A DNA stretch of 64,000 nt from Dipteris shenzhenensis (taxonomy: Eukaryota > Polypodiophyta > Polypodiopsida > Gleicheniales), in NCBI GenBank assembly GCA_047967505.1, contig CM106539.1, one strand, 5' to 3'. Made by a program: the position numbers and the translations under genes. Shown here piece by piece: positions 21,163 to 31,785 of this stretch; the first letter of the stretch is position 1; each line of letters opens with the position of its first letter. The notes beneath the pieces are model-generated. The model was not told the origin of the DNA and did not search any database. It worked only from the letters and a program-made list of their open reading frames with translations.

Positions 21163-22138
21163 CTATCTTCTTCTGTTATTCAACTTTGGAGGTTCAACTT
21201 TTGGAAGCTCGACTACCATTAGGGCATGTAGAATGGCTAAGTCATTGTCATAGACTTGATCTTCAATTTCAACATTCTCAGCCTCAGTTTCAAGGTCCCA
21301 AGGAAAATCGGAGTCATCATTGGCATGGGTACCTTGTTCAGGTTCATTATCCCACTCAAGGTCAGCCATAAAGATTGGCACCTCTAGATCGATTGGTTCT
21401 TCATGTGTGAGTCGAGGATCTACCCTAGCACCTTAGCATCTATCTGTGAGAAGATGGGGTCTAATGAATGGTAGTTGTTAATTGTTGCTAATATTTGTAT
21501 CCAGTTATTCACATTGCTTTGTGAATCACCCACTATGGCATGCTGTTGCAAGGGATCTGATTTGCTTGAGATTGTTGTTAAAGATGTGTCATCCAATGCT
21601 CTAGGAACAATTGGTTTTATAGCTCCTGTTCCCACATTCACCCTAACTGCAGTGTCACGATTCTGGATTGTCAGTCTATCAGCTCCCTAGTCATGGAGGA
21701 CTGATGTTTCCCGTAACCAAGGACGTCCCAATAAGATTTGATAGGATTTTTTGGGGAGATCCAAGATTGTGAATTGAAGGGAAAAGCGAACTCTTGCAAC
21801 CTTTGTGGACACGCCATTTACTATTCCCAACGATTTAGCTCATGAATCATCGGCAAGGCGTATGTTGAAATTAGCCTTTTGCATTGGTGGGAGACCCCAT
21901 TCATCGTAGAGCTCCATTGATAGGACATTTACACTGCTCCACCATCCACTATGGCTTGGACTTCATTATATGCCTTGTGGATCAAAGGCATAGTAATGTT
22001 GCATATGTCATCTCTCTCACCCATCCAGACGGGGATATCTTGGATGTCATTCATAGGTGGAGAAGCTACAAGAAAGCTAAAGGAGGAAATCGTAGAAAAG
22101 CCAAGGCTGCACACTTCAATGAAGTTGAATGATTCCAA
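21163..22138 (-). pseudogene. gypsy C aspartic protease segment, lying inverted in the element
   Basis: The minus strand encodes 'NEVQAIVDGGAV', then in the next frame 'VNVLSMELYDEWGLPPM', 'FNIRLADDS', 'RFSLQFTILDLP' and 'YQILLGRPWLRE'. This is a retroviral-type aspartic protease: DGGA active site, flap and the ILLGRPWL end, as in plant gypsy elements. Gag upstream and reverse transcriptase downstream are both on the plus strand, so about 1 kb between them has been inverted. One frameshift just after the active site and stops later show decay. The Asp/Glu-rich frame at 21163-21381 probably belongs to the same flipped block. Confidence 0.7.
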
Positions 22139-23620
22139 ACAAAGATTGTCGAATTGTATCTTGCAAAGCTAGCTCCCTCAAAATCAGAACCACCACCTCT
22201 TGAATGGTCCCCTGAGGGACTGGAAGGAGTATGCGTAGCAAATGAACCCTTACTAGGAAACACCTTACCAGTGGAAAAGTTACCCCACAGTTCCCAACGT
22301 AAGAATATAAGCCACATGTGTGGATGAAGCTTGATCAAGAGACTTTAGAAAAAGAAAGTCAAAAAGAGGCCTAACAAATTGGTAAATGAAACTATGCCAC
22401 CTAGTACACATGGCACATGTCAGGCTAGTTCAACACCATCAAAAGCCAATCTTCGAGAAGTGCCAGAGTACTTCAAGAATTACACAAGTGGTAGTGCCCC
22501 AATAGCAATGCCAAGACCACTAAGAGAATCTGAAGTTCAAGAAACTGATAGCATTGGAGAAACTCCAATCTATGAGGGACTGACAAAAACATGCACAATA
22601 AAGCTCGCCCCTGAAGGGGAGGAAGAAAAACTAGTTTTCATTAGGAAATAGCTTTGACAAGAAGATGAAACCAAACTCAGAGCATTCCTGATGGAATATC
22701 GTGACTGCCTACTATGGTCATACAAAGACATGAAAGGAATTTCACGAGATGTGGTAGTACACACGATACCTATAAGGGAAGGTGCTCACCCTAAGGTATG
22801 TGGACCTTATCGCACAAATCTTAAGTATGGCACCATGGTTTATGATGATGAGCTAGAAAAACTCCTAGATGCCAGATTCATCTACGAGATAGAGCACACT
22901 GATTGGGTTTCATCTCACCCATCATCATTGTGCCTAAATGCAACAAGAAGCTCAGAATATGCATAAATTTAAAGAATGTGGATGCCGCCACAATTAGGGA
23001 TCACAATCCCCTACCCTTAATAGAAACAATGTTGGAAAAGGTGGTAGGCTCTAAAATATATAGCTTCTTAGATGGATTCAGTGGCTATAACCAAGTGCAA
23101 ATTGCTCCTAAACACCAATCAAAAATAGCATTTGCTACAGAATGGGGTATTTTTGCATATAGAGCCATGCCATTCGGCCTTTGTAATGCCCTAGCCACAT
23201 TCCAGCGAGTCATGTTCATAGCTTTCAAGTCATTTCTGAATAAGTTTTTACAGGTGTTCTTGGATGATTTGTGCATCCATTCAAACAAAAAAGACCACTT
23301 CAAATGTCTTGAAGCAGTACTAATCAAATGCAGGGAGTATGGCATCTCCCTAAACCCAATAAAATTCTAGTTCATGATCACCCACAGAGTTGTTTTGGGA
23401 CACATCGTTTTCAACATGGGATTGCAACTGACATGGACAAAATCAAAATCATCATGGAATTGCCTCCTCCTACAAATTCCAAAGGTGTACAAGTCTTTAT
23501 GGGACTTGCTGGCTATTATAGAAGATTTATATTGTGGTATGCCATGATAGCTAGACCACTTTGCAAATTATTAGTGGAATTCTTATGGACAGAAGAGTGC
23601 GACTAAGCCCTTAAAGTGGT
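22139..23620 (+). pseudogene. gypsy C reverse transcriptase
   Basis: Copies element RNA into DNA. Visible in order are 'LLWSYKDMKGISRDVVVH' (linker), 'YDDELEKLLDARFIYEI', 'WVSPIIIVPKCNKKLRICI', 'LPLIETMLEKVVGSKIYSFL', 'GFSGYNQVQIAP', 'TEWGIFAYRAMPFGLCNALA', the catalytic 'VFLDDLCIHS' and 'YGISLNP', then the connection 'GLAGYYRRFI' and 'ARPLCKLL'. Catalytic Asp pairs are retained but the frame changes near 22660, 22905, 23370 and 23605. The upstream spacer to 22680 has Pro-rich text without clear domains. Confidence 0.88.
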
Positions 23621-24060
23621 GCCTAATCACAACACCCATCCTTATATCTCCCAATTGGGATATTGATTTTCATGTTCATACAGAAGGATCCAAGTATGCA
23701 ATTGGGAGTGTGCTTTGTCAACCTAGTGAACATAAGAAAGACTACCCATTCTACTTTGCTAGTTGACAACTCAATGATGTAGAGATGAACTATACCACCA
23801 CAGAAAGAGAAGCCCTAGCAATGGTGTATAGTGTAAATAAATTTCGGCACTATCTATTGGCAAATGATTTTGTCTTCTACACCGACCATCAAGCATTGCT
23901 TTATCTTGTGAACCATCTGTGTACAATAGGAAGAACAACTAGATGGCTCCTCTTGCTTCAAGAATTCAACTTCAAATCAACACTGCATTGCCGATCACAT
24001 GTCTCGTGTCAAGTCGGGAGAAGAAGCCACTGGAGTAGAAGATGACTTACCAGATGCCAC
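23621..24060 (+). pseudogene. gypsy C RNase H
   Basis: RNase H removes the RNA strand during reverse transcription. 'VHTEGSKYAIGSVLCQ' (the usual Asp is Glu), 'YPFYFAS', 'NYTTTEREALAMVYSVNKFR', 'HYLLANDFVFYTDHQALLYL' and 'RWLLLLQEFNF' are the standard gypsy RNase H motifs. A TGA at 23764 replaces Arg in 'FAS.QLNDVE'. The C-terminus runs into another frame near 23990. Confidence 0.85.
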
Positions 24061-24200
24061 ACTATTTCAAATAGATGCTGTTATAGAGTGATGTGGAGAT
24101 ATCATTGGGTACTTAATGGCAGGAACACCACCCCCTGAAAGTAGTAGATTCCATAAAACTAATTCTAAAGGCTGCACCCTATCAACTCATTGCAGGACAA

Positions 24201-25382
24201 ATGTACAAGATGGGCAAGGACCAAGTATTAAGAAGATGTGTAATGCCTCACGAGATCATGCTAATCCTGAGTGAAGTTCATGAAGGCATTGCAGGAGGAC
24301 ACTTCCAAGTGGAAGCCACAACAAGAAAAGTCCTCCTCATAGGCTACCGGTGGCCAACACTGTGGGCAGATGCCTATGAATATGTCAAAGGCTGTGATGT
24401 ATGCCAATGGACTCCTAAACCACAACACAAAGTTTTCAATCCCATAACAATAGTTGTTGCACAAAAACCATTTGAAAAATGGGGGATTGAATATGTGGGT
24501 CCCATCCATCCAGCAACAGTAAAGGAACACAGGCACCATACATCATTATGGCCACTGATTACTTTACAAAATGGGCTGAAGCTAAAGCAGTCAGAAAGGC
24601 AGATGCCAAAAGCACAGCAATATTCTTATATGAAAATATGATCACTCAATTCAGATGCCCCATTGAAATTGTGTCCAATAGAGGCACACATTTTGTCAAT
24701 TAGGTAATCCAAGAACTCGTCTGGCTTTATGGTAATCCATAGAAAAAGCACACCCTACTACCCCCAAGGGAATGGATAGGCCGAATCCACCAACAAAATA
24801 TTATGCATTATCCTCACCAAGGTAGTAGAACCACAATGTTCTGATTGGGCAGAGAAACTGAATGCAGTCTTATGGGCATACAGAACCACACTCAAGGTTA
24901 GTACAGGGAACCCACCTTTTCAATTGGTGTACGGCTTTGAAGCTGTGGTCCCACTAGAATTTGTAATACCAAGCCTACGCATAGTAGTGCAAGAACGCAT
25001 GGGAGACCATGAATCCTTGAAAGAAAGACTCTATCAGTTGGAGAAGCATACAGAGACAAGACTAGTCACCTACCATGCCATGACAATAGAAAAATGTAGA
25101 AGAAAGGCATGGTTTGACAGAAATCTTAAAGCTAAAGACATCAAGGAAGGTGACTTCGTCCTGTTATACAATGCCAAAGTACACAAGGGAAAACTGAAGT
25201 ATCTAATTCAAGGACCCTACCAAGTAAGAAAGATGAATCCCATCGGAGCTGTGCTGCTAGAAACATTGGATGGAGTCCAATTCAACACAACAATAAACGG
25301 GAGCCGATTGAAGCTCTACTACTTCAACACGCAAGCCATCCCCAACAGAAATGAAGATTGGGGAAACCCAAGTCTTCCTTAG
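24201..25382 (+). pseudogene. gypsy C integrase with C-terminal domain
   Basis: Integrase inserts the cDNA. The HHCC finger is seen as 'LSEVHEGIAGGHFQ' and 'CDVCQW'; the core begins 'KWGIEYVGPI' (Glu where the first Asp is expected). A frame change near 24540 leads to 'TDYFTKWAEAKAV', 'YENMITQFRCP' and 'NPWKKHTLLPP' type text with stops. A clean frame from 24924 holds 'VYGFEAVVPLEFVIPSLR', 'LYQLEKHTETR', 'GDFVLLYNAKVHKGKL', 'GPYQV' and 'RLKLYY', the usual C-terminal domain. The catalytic triad is not intact. Confidence 0.85.
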
Positions 25383-26096
25383 TTAGGATTAGATTGTTAC
25401 ACGTGCACTCACTAGCATATGCACGTTTTTTTTTTTTGCACATATAGTTTGCACTAGAGTGTTACATGCACACTCGCTAGCATATGCACGTTTTTGCACA
25501 TTTAGGAAGACCTAATCAATTTTGTACTAGGGTGATTAAGTCTTAGTTTCCCTATTAAATCCCACAAATATACTTTCATTCCATACTCTCAAAGCATGCA
25601 ATGAATACACAAGTAGGATAAGAAGCTATGCCAAAACTCAAGATGAATTGGCAAAAGAGTCTGTAGCCTCAACACAATGAGACCCCTGCCAAACATCACA
25701 GTCGTCTCCTACATGCAAAAATATCAGACTTGCTTACAAACTTATCTACAAGCTCAATGATGCAGGTGCAATCGCATCCAACATGTATGTAAGATAGTAA
25801 GAAATGCTGGCCTCAACAACAAGACCCCCGCCAAACCTCTTCCCAAGAATATTCGATCACAGAGTCCGCAACCTCAACAATGAGATCCCCTCTAAAATTC
25901 ATAGCCGTCTACCCCTCCTTAAGAGGAGATAAGCTCCCTAACTACAGACCACAAATTGTATGTGCAAAAGCATTACAGTAGGAACGACTCGCATGCCACA
26001 AGCTCAATAGCCACTGGGTTACACACATGGCATCCCAACTCTGAAATCAAAATAAGCCATAACCCAAGGACGGGTAATCAAATGGATCCGGGAGTA
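25383..26096 (+). other. 3' untranslated region of gypsy element C
   Basis: No gene. It contains a partial duplication around 25398-25505 ('ttacacgtgcactc.ctagcatatgcacgttttt'), a poly-T run, and the phrase 'cctcaacaa.gagacccc' repeated three times (25667, 25813, 25872). It ends in purine-rich 'ggatccgggag' just before the LTR. Confidence 0.5.
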
Positions 26097-26539
26097 TGTT
26101 GTCTCGGTGCCAACATGGACTTAGGTAGTACAGAATGTGTGTGTAGAGTAGCGGTAAAGCTTCACTTGTACTTGCATAAGGCTAGGAATAATCCCTCTTA
26201 GAAATCCAACTTGCATGTTCTACATGCAAATTCTACATACGATTCCTACATGCAACATGTGAGTTCTACATGCAACTCCTACATGTGAGTTCTACATGCA
26301 ACTCCTACATGCGACTTCTAGATGCAACTCCTACATGTGAGTTCTACATGCAACTCCTACATGCATGTTCTACATGCAAGTCCTACATGCGACTCCTACA
26401 TGCATGTTCTACATGAAAGTCCTACATGCAAGTTCAACATATGAGTTCTACATGCAACTCCTACATGCAAGTCCTACATGCAACTCCTACATGCATGTTC
26501 TACATGCAAGTCCTACATGCAACTCCTACATGCATGTTC
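26097..26539 (+). mobile_element. 3' LTR of gypsy element C, truncated inside its satellite
   Basis: TGTTGTCTC and the following 110 bp match the 5' LTR at 14227; the 13-bp ACATGC satellite follows from 26215. The LTR is cut at 26539 by a copia LTR, so TATA, C/T tract and LTR end are missing. The number and order of 13-bp units differ from the 5' LTR. Confidence 0.75.
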
Positions 26540-27273
26540 TGTAAGAAAACAATACAACGTTTGTGCTCAATAGATAACAGGATCTCGTATGCAAGAGAGA
26601 AAAGAAAATAGTATGGAGAATCAAAAATTTGATTACTATAAAACTGATACAATAGATGGCGCTGCCTCCCAGCCGTGCACTCCTGTGTGAGAAGCTTCAA
26701 TGGCATGTTGGAAATAGTAGAGGATGGAGGCTAGATGCTAAGTAATCATTGTTGCTGTAGCCAGTGATGATTATGGGATTCACGGGCTTGCTCTTATATA
26801 GCCACCAGTCGTAGTCGGTTAGACCCAATTGGGAGATCGACCCAGTCGGCCCAAATGGCCGACTAGAGGTTGGTCCCAAAATAGCCCACCGACCACACTT
26901 TAGAACCGTGGCATAGAATAGAGCAACTAGCCTACGGTCTCCGTTCGACCCATAGCCATCCGAGATCATCTGGGGCACCCTGCAACCTGACTGCAACCCG
27001 AGAGAGGGCTGCCCTAGGAAATGCTTGGTCTACCCTCAGTGCGGTGAAACATGGGATGCCTTCCCACACTTGCATGTAGCCTAGTTGGCAGTGTGCCAAC
27101 TCTATCTAAAGCCGTCCAGCCATCAAGCCACACATGGCCCCCATCTGGTGTCCCAACTATGACCTACTAGATAACCTAGCTACTCAAATGCCTTCTCCTC
27201 ATATGGGGGGCTTACAAGTAGAGTTAGTTGGTTCCCACGTAGTTACACGAGAGTGGAGCATTGATATCTAGCA
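26540..27273 (-). mobile_element. 3' LTR of a minus-strand copia element (734 bp)
   Basis: On the minus strand it starts TGCTAGATATC directly after the polypurine tract GAGGGGGG and ends TTCTTACA at the satellite of element C, giving the TG..CA ends of an LTR. A TATA box 'gctatataagagc' lies near 26790-26805. The element inserted into the older gypsy C LTR. Confidence 0.7.
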
Positions 27274-27301
27274 CCCCCCTCAATGTCCACTCGTAAGTGA
27301 A

Positions 27302-27718
27302 CTAATTTTTTAGCCAAATGCCAAGTCGATGAAGATGCCTCTCCAACAAGTCTCTTCCAAGAGCCTTCGTGAAGATGTGCATGGCATTCTCTGTAGTCAG
27401 ACAGTACACCAAGTCGACCTCTCCATCCACGATGAGCTCGCGTACAAAGTGATATTGAATCTCAATGTGTTTTGTGCAAGCGTGGTGCCATGCAACTCTG
27501 ATTGTCACATGATAACTACATAGGCTTGTTGTGCACTACACCCATGTCCCCTAAAATCCTCCCCAACCACACTGCCTCACAAGAAGTAAAACATGCGGAT
27601 TTGTACTCAGCCTCAGTAGAAGAAAGAGCAACTATAGGTTTCTTCTTGCTAACCCATGACACAGCTCCAGATCCAAGTGAGAAATAGTAACTTGTCACTG
27701 ATCTTCCTACTGTCCACA
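27302..27718 (-). pseudogene. copia RNase H C-terminal fragment
   Basis: The minus strand reads 'SYYFSLGSGAVSWVSKKK', 'PIVALSSTEAEYKSA', 'CEAVWLGRILGDMG', then in a second frame 'CTKHIEIQYHFVRELIVDGE' and 'DIFTKALG'-like 'MHIFTKALGRDLLERHL', which is the end of copia RNase H. Upstream reverse transcriptase is absent: at about 27718 the sequence switches to gypsy A integrase. A small frame change occurs near 27515. Confidence 0.88.
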
Positions 27719-28684
27719 TCTATAATGCTTCAATACCTTAGGCACTTCATCTGCATCAATGGCCCATCTGAGTACCCCATCCATGCCTTGACGGTACAAC
27801 ACCCCGTCAAGGAGGGTGTAGCGCCTACTATCTCTGCGGATCTTCTTTCTCTCATAGCTAGTACTTTCTGAAGGAAAGGAGAAAGCGGTCAAAAACTTGT
27901 AGATACCACCATACCAAGGATCCCCAACTTCTATGGCTGCTACTAGGGTTACATCAAGGCACTCCTCTAAATCAATCAAAGCATTCTTCAAGTTGGAACA
28001 ACCCCCTTTTACAATTTTGAAAGAAAAATCATATTCTTGTAGAACTGCCAACCATTTGGCCAACCAACCCATGGGATTTGGTGCTTGAAGAACCTGCTTT
28101 GCAAGACCAGTGCCAGTGAGTATAAAGAAGGACTTTCCAGCCACATAATGCTTAAATTTCTCAATGCAAAACACCAAAGACAATGGATGCTTGTCAGCCT
28201 CTGAATAGCGTCGTCGCTCAGTGTCGAGCAATTGTCGAGAAGCAAATCGAACGGGGTACATGAACCGATCCTCCCCTTGCTGGAGAAGAATACCTGCCAG
28301 AGTGTGCTCACCAAACCCAGGATTGATATAGAAGGTCTTTGACCAGTCTGGATTGCGTAGAATGGGTTCTGAAGCCAGAGCATTCTTGATTTGTGCAAAA
28401 CCATGATCACAATCCTCATCCCAAGAAAAATCAACCCCATCTTTTAATAGCATAGTCATGGGCCGTGTCAAAGCAGCATACTGATCAATGAAGCGGCGAT
28501 AGTATCCTGCTAGATTGACAAATGAGTGTACCTGACGTTTGGTTGTAGGTGGGGAGAGTTTGAGGATGGCTTCTACCTTCTCGGGGTCAGGCTTGATGCC
28601 CTCAAATGAGAACATGTCCCAATAACCTCCCTTGAGTGGCTCCAATGGTGCATTTCTCAGGGTTGAGACTGCCATTTGCATCAT
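27707..28684 (-). pseudogene. gypsy A RT connection, RNase H and start of integrase
   Basis: From the frameshift near 28610 the frame reads 'EGIKPDPEKVEAILKLSPP', 'FVNLAGYYRRFIDQYAALT' (connection), 'FYINPGFGEHTLAGILLQQG' and 'MYPVRFASRQLLDTERRYSE', 'LSLVFCIEKFKHYVAGKSFF' (RNase H), then 'YTLLDGVLYRQG' and 'DEVPKVLKHY' at the integrase N-terminus. It then ends at the copia junction before the HHCC finger is complete. RNase H 'ILTGTG' replaces the usual DH motif. Compared with B, a 2-bp loss near 28612 ('gggacatgttctc') breaks the join to the reverse transcriptase frame. Confidence 0.88.
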
Positions 28685-29756
28685 TGACCCTTTGGAAGGC
28701 CAATCTAACCTTCATGATGTGCTCCTTACGTGATGAAAATATACAGAAATCATCTAAAAACACCTCCAAGAAATCCCCCAAATAAGGAGCAAACACCATC
28801 TGCATAAATCTTTGAAAGGTGGCAGGAGCATTGGTGAGGCCAAATGGCATTACTTTGAATGCAAATGTCCCCCAGGGTGTGGCAAACGTGGTTTTCAGCA
28901 CATCTTCCTCGGTAATTCTGATTTGATAAAACCCAGAGTAACCATCACAAAAAGTATACATCTCATGACCACTTACCTTCTCAAGAATGAGGTCTTGAAA
29001 GGGCAGGGGATGATGATCCCTCTTGGTGGCAGCATTGAGTTTCTTATAGTCGATGCAGACCCGCCACTTGTTGTTTCTCTTTGGGATGACTACCACTGGT
29101 GAAACCCATTCAATATTGTGAACCGGAACAATAAACCCAGCCTCTACAAGCTTCTGCAACTCTGAGCGCAAAGCATCGGTCTGCAGGGGCCCTAATCTCC
29201 GATACTTCTGAGCCACAGGCTTTGCATTAGGTTTCAGCTCTATCTTGTGCTCTATGGCAGTCACATGGCGAAGGTGGTGGTAGCTAGTTGCAAAGAGGTC
29301 AGGGAAATCTTTGAACATTTCAAGAAACTCATCTTTCTCACTTGGAGTGAGGTCTGGAGAAAGCATTGATTCGAGCTGTTGAGGACTAGCTGTTATCTTT
29401 TCTACAGGTGGCAGGGTCAGAGACACCCCCATCATGCAAACTTCCTCCTCTGAGAATTCCTCCCCCCCGTCTGATTCTTCCATGGACTCAGACACTGAAG
29501 ATGAGATAGTATCACTGTCATGCTCCTCTTCTTCTTCCGGTTCCATGGCACCGGGTTGCACTGGGATCTTCTCCTTCGAAGCACCAAAAGACATGTGTCC
29601 TGTCTTCCAATAGCTGACTGCATCACTTTTTCTCAACCATGGTCTCCTGAGTATGGCTGGGTAACTTCGACCTATATCTTCAATGTCCACTACATAGAAA
29701 TTGACAGTGGTGGTCAACCCATTGACAGTGATGGGCAAATCCTCAATGAATCCCAT
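28602..29756 (-). CDS. pol: gypsy A protease C-terminus and reverse transcriptase
   Basis: 384 codons. 'YPAILRRPWLRKSD' is the end of the aspartic protease. An acidic Glu/Ser linker follows. The reverse transcriptase runs from 'HKIELKPNAKPVAQKYRRLG' through 'WVSPVVVIPKRNNKWRVCI', 'LPFQDLILEKVSGHEMYTFC', 'GYSGFYQIRI', 'TPWGTFAFKVMPFGLTNAPA' and the intact catalytic 'VFLDDFCIFS' to 'SLNPEKC'. Upstream it is separated from gag-protease only by a TGA at 29766-29768 (Arg in copy B). The frame ends near 'GRLLGHV' because of a 2-bp loss. It is the least damaged reverse transcriptase in the window. Confidence 0.9.
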   Translation of the reverse strand: MGFIEDLPITVNGLTTTVNFYVVDIEDIGRSYPAILRRPWLRKSDAVSYWKTGHMSFGASKEKIPVQPGAMEPEEEEEHDSDTISSSVSESMEESDGGEEFSEEEVCMMGVSLTLPPVEKITASPQQLESMLSPDLTPSEKDEFLEMFKDFPDLFATSYHHLRHVTAIEHKIELKPNAKPVAQKYRRLGPLQTDALRSELQKLVEAGFIVPVHNIEWVSPVVVIPKRNNKWRVCIDYKKLNAATKRDHHPLPFQDLILEKVSGHEMYTFCDGYSGFYQIRITEEDVLKTTFATPWGTFAFKVMPFGLTNAPATFQRFMQMVFAPYLGDFLEVFLDDFCIFSSRKEHIMKVRLAFQRVNDANGSLNPEKCTIGATQGRLLGHVLI

Positions 29757-29765
29757 GGTGGAGAG

Positions 29766-31292
29766 TCATCGACCATCTGCTACCTTGATTCGAGTGGAAG
29801 AACGCCTTGTACATTTCAAATTCAATTTCTTCATGATTCGGGGCACCATGATATTACATGCAGCTCCCCCATCAACACACACATTTTTGACATGGCAATT
29901 ATCTATGATGACATCTACTGTATGCGGATGCCGATCAATTTCTTCAGAGATAGAAGATACCTCTCGTACCTTTCCCTTTTTCTTGCTCTTCCTTGTTGAG
30001 AGACCTTGCTGCAGCTCACGTCTCACCTTAGGGCTTAATGCTATTAGTTGAGGGAGTGTGATGCTCAAAGACCGATGAGCAAGGTCTTGAACGACCGAAT
30101 AGTCCTCTTGCCCTGAGCCGATGGGAAAATCCGAGGGTGACCACTTACTCCTGCGAGATCTTTTAGTCTTCTCTATTGGTGGGTCTGCCATCTTAGCATC
30201 TGAGGGCTCTGAGAAGGACACCTTCTTCCTGGGGCGGCCCGGTCCACGGTTTGGAGAGGGGTCCGAGGTAGCACGAGTTCTTTTCCCGAGATCAAGGATC
30301 TCCACATCAGAATCCTCAGTGCCCGACTCACTTAGAAGATTCACCCTTGGAATATTGGGGCATTCTGTGCGATAATGACCCTTCTGGTGGCACTCGTAGC
30401 ATACAACATTAGCACGATCTCTTGGAGGGCGGTTGGCTTGATTTCTAATGCCCACCATCTCAAGCCGAAGATCATTCAGGGCTTTGGCTAGGTCATTGAC
30501 TCCAGGTTCTGTTGCAGGGGGGGCCTCTTTAGTTGGAGGGGCCATGGGAGTAGAGAGGAGGGGATCTCGTGGGCGAGGCTGGGGAAATCTTCGAGGCGGA
30601 GGATGAGGATATCCACCTTGTTGAGGGTAAGCATCTAAGGGAGGACCATACATTTGAGGTGGAGGCGGTGGATACATCCCTGATGAGGGGTGGGGGTATG
30701 CCCCTGAGTTAGACCCCCCAGGTTGTTGTTGTAGGAATTGAGGGGGATGCGGAGGGACAATCGCCTTCTTTGAGGTGGGGTCAGACTGAACTTTATCAAA
30801 CTTTTGAGCAATCTCATGTGCTAGCACCATAGTTTCTGGATTCTCCCATTTAAGCTTGAGGCAGAATTCATCACTCGCTCCTGCTATAAGGTAGCCCAGC
30901 ACATGCTGAGTCATTCCAGCTCGAAACCCGGCATTGTCCTCCTGTGTGGCAATCAAACGGTCTAGGAGCACGGCCGCTCGATCCACATATCGACGCGTCG
31001 TCTCACCTTCTGACTGCTTCAAATTTGCCACCTGCAAGTACACATTCTCCGGCTCCTCTTCTTTGCCGAAATACTCAATCATTGCTGTTGTCAACCTTGG
31101 CCAGCTTTGGCAAACATCTTCGGCTTGCTTCTCATACCACACTTGAGCCAAACCTTCTAGAAATGTGGGGAGAACCAATAGCCATCTGTCTTCAGTAAGA
31201 AAGTTGAGAGAAACACAACGGCGCTTGAAAGCCACAAGATACTCATTTGGATTTTCTTCTACCCGTCCACAAAACACGGGAATGTCAGCCAT
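29766..31292 (-). CDS. gag: gypsy A gag with zinc knuckle and protease active site
   Basis: 508 codons, uninterrupted. 'MADIPVFCGRVEENPNEYLV' opens the capsid, with 'FLTEDRWLLVLPTFLEGLAQ' and 'YVDRAAVLLDRLIATQEDNA' typical of plant gypsy gag. A Pro/Gly/Tyr-rich stretch (about residues 190-255) follows, then the CCHC knuckle 'CYECHQKGHYRTEC' (about 297-310), an Arg/Lys/Ser-rich segment, and the protease active site 'VCVDGGAACNIM' near the end. The terminal TGA occurs where B has a sense codon in 'VANGRRLSTMG', so gag and pol were probably one frame. Confidence 0.92.
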   Translation of the reverse strand: MADIPVFCGRVEENPNEYLVAFKRRCVSLNFLTEDRWLLVLPTFLEGLAQVWYEKQAEDVCQSWPRLTTAMIEYFGKEEEPENVYLQVANLKQSEGETTRRYVDRAAVLLDRLIATQEDNAGFRAGMTQHVLGYLIAGASDEFCLKLKWENPETMVLAHEIAQKFDKVQSDPTSKKAIVPPHPPQFLQQQPGGSNSGAYPHPSSGMYPPPPPQMYGPPLDAYPQQGGYPHPPPRRFPQPRPRDPLLSTPMAPPTKEAPPATEPGVNDLAKALNDLRLEMVGIRNQANRPPRDRANVVCYECHQKGHYRTECPNIPRVNLLSESGTEDSDVEILDLGKRTRATSDPSPNRGPGRPRKKVSFSEPSDAKMADPPIEKTKRSRRSKWSPSDFPIGSGQEDYSVVQDLAHRSLSITLPQLIALSPKVRRELQQGLSTRKSKKKGKVREVSSISEEIDRHPHTVDVIIDNCHVKNVCVDGGAACNIMVPRIMKKLNLKCTRRSSTRIKVADGR

Positions 31293-31785
31293 GATTGGAA
31301 GATGGAAAAGAGGGGCTTATCTATGGATGAACAATAGTAAGAGGAAGCTTGAACTGAAAATCGGGTGAAGATACATCCAAAAAGCACACATAGGCAGGGT
31401 AGGGTGTGACTGGTGTAGTGTGAAATATTACACGAGAAGAATCTTCAGCCTAGAATAGCACATAGACAATCTTAAAAGGACCAACCCTCATGATATCACA
31501 TTGATCATTACACGCAAGGGTTAGAGGTGCGGCGTTGCATGAGGTTGTTCATCAAGGCAAACAAGAATGCCATGACAAATGTCAACAGTTGGAGAGCTTG
31601 TACATCACCTTCAGCTTCTTCCAGTTCTTGTAGTCGCCATGCTATTTCTTCAAAGGGTGTGCGGTCTAGCATCCTTCTTTTGAGCAATGTCCATGAGAAC
31701 CCTCCTGATGATCTTCCGAAGTCAGTGAACTCATATCAAGTATGCCCAACACTTAGTTTCATGATGACCACAACCTTTGCACTCT
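31293..31785 (-). other. Spacer between RNase H ORF and gag in gypsy A
   Basis: Matches 52093-52585 in gypsy B. The minus strand just after the RNase H frame contains a 'CKECKGCGHHETKCW'-like zinc-knuckle text in a broken frame ('gagtgcaaaggttgtggtcatcatgaaactaagtgttgg'), then a helix-rich stretch without recognised domain, then 5' gag leader. Confidence 0.5.
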
